The notes below the pieces were generated by a model that saw only the letters and a list, made by a program, of their open reading frames with translations, searched no databases and was not told where the DNA came from. Shown one piece after another: positions 60,636 to 64,000 of a stretch of 64,000 nt of DNA. Location: positions 1 to 64,000 of the forward strand of contig LUJO01000052.1 in NCBI GenBank assembly GCA_001689405.1. Reading direction: 5' to 3'. The first letter of the stretch is position 1. Each line of letters begins with the position of its first letter. The stretch comes from Candidatus Homeothermus arabinoxylanisolvens (GTDB lineage Bacteria > Bacteroidota > Bacteroidia > Bacteroidales > Muribaculaceae). The translations under genes and the position numbers were made by a program.

Positions 60636-61898
60636 ATGAAAGCATTAATGTTTGGATGGGAGTTCCCCCCTCATATACTCGGCGGTCTCGGCACCGCCAG
60701 CTACGGTCTCACCAAGGGAATGTGGGAGTGTGGCGACATGGACATAACATTTGTCATTCCCAAGCCGCACGGCGATGAAGACAAAAGTTTTGCTAAAATA
60801 ATAGGAGCGTCGCAGATACCTGTAGGATGGCGCGATGTCAACCGCGAATATGTCGAAAGCCGCATAGGCAATGTCATGGATCCCGACGAGTATTTCCGTC
60901 TGCGCGACCACATCTATGCCGACTTCAACTACATGCGCCTGAACGACCTCGGATGCATCGAGTTCTCAGGCCGTTATCCCGACAACCTGCTTGAAGAGAT
61001 AAACAACTATTCTATATGCGCCGGAGTCATAGCGCGCACCGAAGAGTTTGACGTGATACACTCCCACGACTGGCTCACCTACCCCGCCGGCATACATGCC
61101 AAGCAGGTTACAGGCAAGCCCCTTGTGATACACGTTCACGCCACCGACTTTGACCGCTCGCGCGGCAACGTGAACCCCACGGTGTACAATATAGAGCGTG
61201 ACGGCATGATACATGCCGACCACATAATCACGGTAAGTAATCTTACCCGCAATACGGTCATTGATAAATACGGCATAGACCCGGCAAAGGTGACGACGGT
61301 GCACAATGCGGTGACTCCGCTGAGCGAGGAGCTGCTTAACGTCAATCCTCCCCGGGCAAAAGAGAAAGTAGTGACATTTCTCGGCCGAATAACGATGCAG
61401 AAAGGCCCCGAATACTTTGTAGAGGCCGCGGCCAGAGTACTCAAGAACAACCATAACGTGCGTTTTGTCATGGCCGGCAGCGGCGACATGATGGACAAGA
61501 TGATTACGCTCGCAGCAGAGCGCGGCATAGCCGACCGCTTCCACTTCCCGGGCTTCCAGAAAGGCAAGCAGGTATACGAGATGCTGAAGGCAAGCGACGT
61601 GTACGTCATGCCGTCCGTATCGGAGCCGTTCGGTATATCTCCGCTCGAAGCCATGCAGATGGGTGTGCCGTCGATCATTTCGAAGCAGAGCGGATGTGCC
61701 GAGATTCTCACCAACGTCATCAAGACCGACTACTGGGACATCGACGCCATGGCCGACGCCATTTATTCGATAGTCACCTATCCCGCCATGTACAACCAGC
61801 TCAAGGAAGACGGTCTTGACGAAGTAAACCGCATAACTTGGGACAAAGCGGGCGCCAAAGTCATCGACATTTATAACAAAGTGCTTCACCGCAACTAA
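60636..61898 (+). CDS. Glycosyltransferase family 4 (glycogen synthase-like)
   Basis: A 420-residue GT-B glycosyltransferase. The N-terminal domain starts MKALMFGWEFPPHILGGLGTASYGL, the glycine-rich loop shared by glycogen synthases and GT4 enzymes, and has DVIHSHDWLTYPAGIHAKQ. The C-terminal domain has VVTFLGRITMQKGPEYFVEA (phosphate-binding Arg and Lys) and DVYVMPSVSEPFGISPLEAMQMGVPSIIS (the E-x7-E type motif). Placed between a GH133 debranching enzyme and a GH57 amylase, it is likely the chain-building enzyme for an alpha-glucan using UDP- or ADP-glucose. The donor cannot be read from the sequence. Confidence 0.9.
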   Translation: MKALMFGWEFPPHILGGLGTASYGLTKGMWECGDMDITFVIPKPHGDEDKSFAKIIGASQIPVGWRDVNREYVESRIGNVMDPDEYFRLRDHIYADFNYMRLNDLGCIEFSGRYPDNLLEEINNYSICAGVIARTEEFDVIHSHDWLTYPAGIHAKQVTGKPLVIHVHATDFDRSRGNVNPTVYNIERDGMIHADHIITVSNLTRNTVIDKYGIDPAKVTTVHNAVTPLSEELLNVNPPRAKEKVVTFLGRITMQKGPEYFVEAAARVLKNNHNVRFVMAGSGDMMDKMITLAAERGIADRFHFPGFQKGKQVYEMLKASDVYVMPSVSEPFGISPLEAMQMGVPSIISKQSGCAEILTNVIKTDYWDIDAMADAIYSIVTYPAMYNQLKEDGLDEVNRITWDKAGAKVIDIYNKVLHRN

Positions 61899-61947
61899 AA
61901 TACAGTGTAATTAAACAAAAAAGACCATATCAAAAACCGACAAGCTC

Positions 61948-63408
61948 ATGAAAGCTATTTGTTTTTATTTTCAGATCCACCAGCCGTTCAGGCTCAAAAG
62001 ATACCGTTTCTTCGACATAGGCAACGACCACTACTACTACGATGACTTTGCCAATGACGATATTATCACTCGTATAGCTCACCGCAGCTACATACCCGCC
62101 GCCGAAACCCTGTTGCGCATGATTGAAAGCACAGGTGGCAAGTTCCGTTGCGCGCTGTCCATAACCGGCACCGCGCTCGAACAGTGCGAGCAGTATGTAC
62201 CCGAGTTTATCGACCTGCTCAAAAAGCTCGCCGACACAGGCAAAGTGGAGTTCCTTGCCGAGACATATGCACACTCGCTGTCATCGCTCGTCGACCCCGA
62301 GGAATTTGCCTCACAGGTACGCGCTCATGACGAAAAAATCAAGGAGCTGTTCGGACAGAAGCCCAAAGTGCTCCGCAATACCGAGCTGATATACTGCGAC
62401 GAGATGGCCCCCATGATTTACGACATGGGCTACAAAGGCTGCATAACCGAAGGAGCTAAACACATACTCGGCTGGAAATCGCCCAATTATGTATACTCCG
62501 CGGCTTCGTGCCCCAAACTCAAGCTGCTTCTTAAGAACGACAAGCTGAGCGATGACATAACCTTCCGCTTCAGCAATCCCGAATGGGACGCTTATCCCCT
62601 GACAGCCGACAAGTATATGGACTGGATTGCCTCAACCCCCGCTGAAGAGCAGGTAATCAATCTGTTCATGAACCTTGAGACATTCGGCGAGATGCAGCCT
62701 CGCGAAAGCGGCATATTCCAGTTCCTCGAAGCCCTTCCGCGGTTTGCCGCAGAACGTGGCGTAGACTTCTGGACTCCGTCGGAAGTCGTATCAAAATTCA
62801 AAGCCGTCGACACCCTCAGCGTGCTGCACCCCATATCATGGGCCGATGAAGCCCGCGACACATCGGCTTGGCTCGGCAACAAGCTACAGAACGAAGCCTT
62901 CAACAAGCTTTATTCCGTGGCCGAGAGAGTACGTCTGTGCTCCGACCGCCGTCTCAAGCAGGACTGGCAGTACCTTCAGGGCAGCGACCACTTCTTCTAC
63001 ATGTCGACCAAACACATGAACGACGGAGCCGTACACGCCATGTTCAGCCCGTATGAAACTCCGTTCCAAGCGTTCACAAACTATATGAACGTACTTGCCG
63101 ACTTCATAGTACGTGTAGAAGAGCAGTATCCCCTCTCTATCGAAAACGAAGAGCTCAACTCGCTGCTCACCACTATCCGCAATCAGGCTACCGAAATCGA
63201 GGTCCTCAACAAGGAAGTGGCATCGATGCGCAATAACCTTGAGCACTTCAACGAAGAACATGCCACTCGTCAGGCAGTAGCCGAAGGCAAACCGGCTGAA
63301 AAAGCCGAAAAGCCGGCCAAGAAAGCCTGCAAGTCAGAGAAAAAAGCCGCCGCGCCCAAAAAGACGGCCGCCAAGAAGACTACAGCTTCAAAAACCAAAG
63401 ATAAATAA
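61948..63408 (+). CDS. GH57 alpha-amylase-like enzyme with Lys/Ala-rich tail
   Basis: A 486-residue cytosolic protein. The GH57 (beta/alpha)7 domain starts MKAICFYFQIHQPFRLKRYRFFDIG, with IHQP the family's first conserved region, and continues with GKVEFLAETYAHSL, VLRNTELIYCDEMAPMIYDMGYKG (candidate nucleophile Glu in NTELIY) and NLETFGEMQ. A coiled-coil stretch follows near residues 395-425. The last ~45 residues are a low-complexity tail of Lys, Ala, Pro and Thr (for example KKTAAKKTTASK), like histone H1-type tails and unusual for an amylase. It shares the cluster with GH133 and GT4 and probably remodels glycogen inside the cell. Confidence 0.92.
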   Translation: MKAICFYFQIHQPFRLKRYRFFDIGNDHYYYDDFANDDIITRIAHRSYIPAAETLLRMIESTGGKFRCALSITGTALEQCEQYVPEFIDLLKKLADTGKVEFLAETYAHSLSSLVDPEEFASQVRAHDEKIKELFGQKPKVLRNTELIYCDEMAPMIYDMGYKGCITEGAKHILGWKSPNYVYSAASCPKLKLLLKNDKLSDDITFRFSNPEWDAYPLTADKYMDWIASTPAEEQVINLFMNLETFGEMQPRESGIFQFLEALPRFAAERGVDFWTPSEVVSKFKAVDTLSVLHPISWADEARDTSAWLGNKLQNEAFNKLYSVAERVRLCSDRRLKQDWQYLQGSDHFFYMSTKHMNDGAVHAMFSPYETPFQAFTNYMNVLADFIVRVEEQYPLSIENEELNSLLTTIRNQATEIEVLNKEVASMRNNLEHFNEEHATRQAVAEGKPAEKAEKPAKKACKSEKKAAAPKKTAAKKTTASKTKDK

Positions 63409-63429
63409 ACATTTAAAATTTGACACCTA

Positions 63430-63948
63430 ATGTTGAACAATAAAGTAGAAGACGCCATCAACGCACAGATCAACGCCGAGTTCTGGTCGGCATACCTGTA
63501 TCTGTCAATGGCGTGCAATTTCGAGGCTCAGGGCAAACCGGGCATCGCCAATTGGTTTCGCATCCAATTTCAGGAAGAACAGGCTCATGCACAGATATTC
63601 ATGAACTATATCAACGCACGCGGCGGACGCGTGGTGCTTCACCCGATAGAAGCAGTACCCTCGGAATGGGAAACTCCGCTTGATGCGTTTACAGCCACAC
63701 TCGCCCATGAGGAGAAAGTCACGGCTCTCATAAACAACCTCTACGCTCTTGCCGAGGCAGAGAAAGACTATCCCACATGCGACAAGCTGAACTGGTTCAT
63801 CAAAGAACAGGTTGAGGAAGAGGACAGCGCACGCCAGCTCATCGACAAATTCAAACTGATCGGTGACAACGGCATGGGCCTCTATATGCTCGACCAAGAG
63901 CTTGCCTCAAGAGTATACAACGCTCCGGCACCTCTTGCAGAGGACTAA
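63430..63948 (+). CDS. ftnA: Ferritin
   Basis: A 172-residue four-helix ferritin that oxidises and stores iron. The non-heme ferritin pattern is complete: LNNKVEDAINAQINAEFWSAYLYLSMACNFEAQGKPGIANWFRIQFQEEQAHAQIFMNYINARGG holds the ferroxidase ligands (Glu, Glu, His of EEQAHA). KDYPTCDKLNWFIKEQVEEEDSARQLIDKFKLIG gives the third-helix ligands. Length matches bacterial FtnA. It starts 21 bp after GH57 and may share its transcript, or use a promoter hidden in the GH57 end; a link in function is not apparent. A terminator follows. Confidence 0.95.
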   Translation: MLNNKVEDAINAQINAEFWSAYLYLSMACNFEAQGKPGIANWFRIQFQEEQAHAQIFMNYINARGGRVVLHPIEAVPSEWETPLDAFTATLAHEEKVTALINNLYALAEAEKDYPTCDKLNWFIKEQVEEEDSARQLIDKFKLIGDNGMGLYMLDQELASRVYNAPAPLAED

Positions 63949-63969
63949 TTCAGACTTCCACAAAACAAT

Positions 63970-63993
63970 AAGGCCCGGCATCGACCGGGCCTT
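63970..63993 (+). terminator. Terminator after ferritin
   Basis: Stem aaggcccgg/ccgggcctt (63970-63978 with 63985-63993), six-base loop, then a short T-rich end at the window edge. Confidence 0.8.
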
Positions 63994-64000
63994 GTCGTTT

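Overview
The window is a chromosomal segment of a Bacteroidales bacterium, most likely of the Muribaculaceae or a close relative. Three things point there. Promoters have the Bacteroidetes form (TTTG, 19-20 bp, TAnnTTTG). There is a SusC/SusD outer-membrane pair with surface lipoproteins, and Tsf and L13 start in the way typical of Bacteroides. Most of the sequence has moderately high GC; one island (about 40.7-44.6 kb) is clearly AT-richer. The taxon is inferred by eye.

Layout. 0-0.7 kb: the 5' part of a phage-like gene and clusters of a 9-bp repeat. 0.7-3.6 kb: the ribosomal operon rplM-rpsI-rpsB-tsf on the minus strand with a clear promoter. 3.8-8.7 kb, plus strand: a CE2-type esterase, then an SGNH hydrolase, a secreted glycerophosphodiester phosphodiesterase and a GlpT-like transporter, closed by a strong terminator. 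8.8-35.9 kb, minus strand: one large polysaccharide utilization locus (PUL) for beta-mannan or glucomannan. 36-40.5 kb: a DUF308 membrane protein, a cytidylate kinase-like protein, a secreted protein plus GH43 pair, and a SIMPL protein. 40.58 kb: tRNA-Leu(CAG), followed by an AT-rich island with a leucine-rich-repeat gene and remains of a mobilizable element. 44.7-58.5 kb: DUF349 protein, a sugar-phosphate transferase, RecQ, a Crp-like regulator, an RND efflux operon, LpxA and a lipid kinase. 58.7-64 kb: glycogen-type alpha-glucan genes (GH133, GT4, GH57) and ferritin.

How the PUL probably works. An AraC-type regulator heads the cluster. Surface lipoproteins (two glycan-binding proteins, GH26 and GH5 enzymes) bind and cut mannan or glucomannan, and SusC/SusD import the oligosaccharides. 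Esterases of several families (CE2, CE1, CE7, SASA type, perhaps the SGNH hydrolase) remove acetyl groups. Inside the cell, a GPH-type symporter, an AGE-family 2-epimerase, a GH130 mannosylglucose phosphorylase and mannose-6-phosphate isomerase form the known Bacteroides mannobiose route. A GH94 phosphorylase adds a route for glucose-containing disaccharides. No alpha-galactosidase is present, so acetylated glucomannan fits better than galactomannan. An internal terminator and promoter (18.96-19.08 kb) split the PUL into an uptake/surface unit and a catabolic unit.

The least expected items are a module in the large GH26 mannanase that resembles the C-terminal modules of the neighbouring binding protein, a probable stand-alone small RNA of about 65 nt in the decayed island, and the 9-bp repeat that lies both inside a gene and in the adjoining intergenic DNA.
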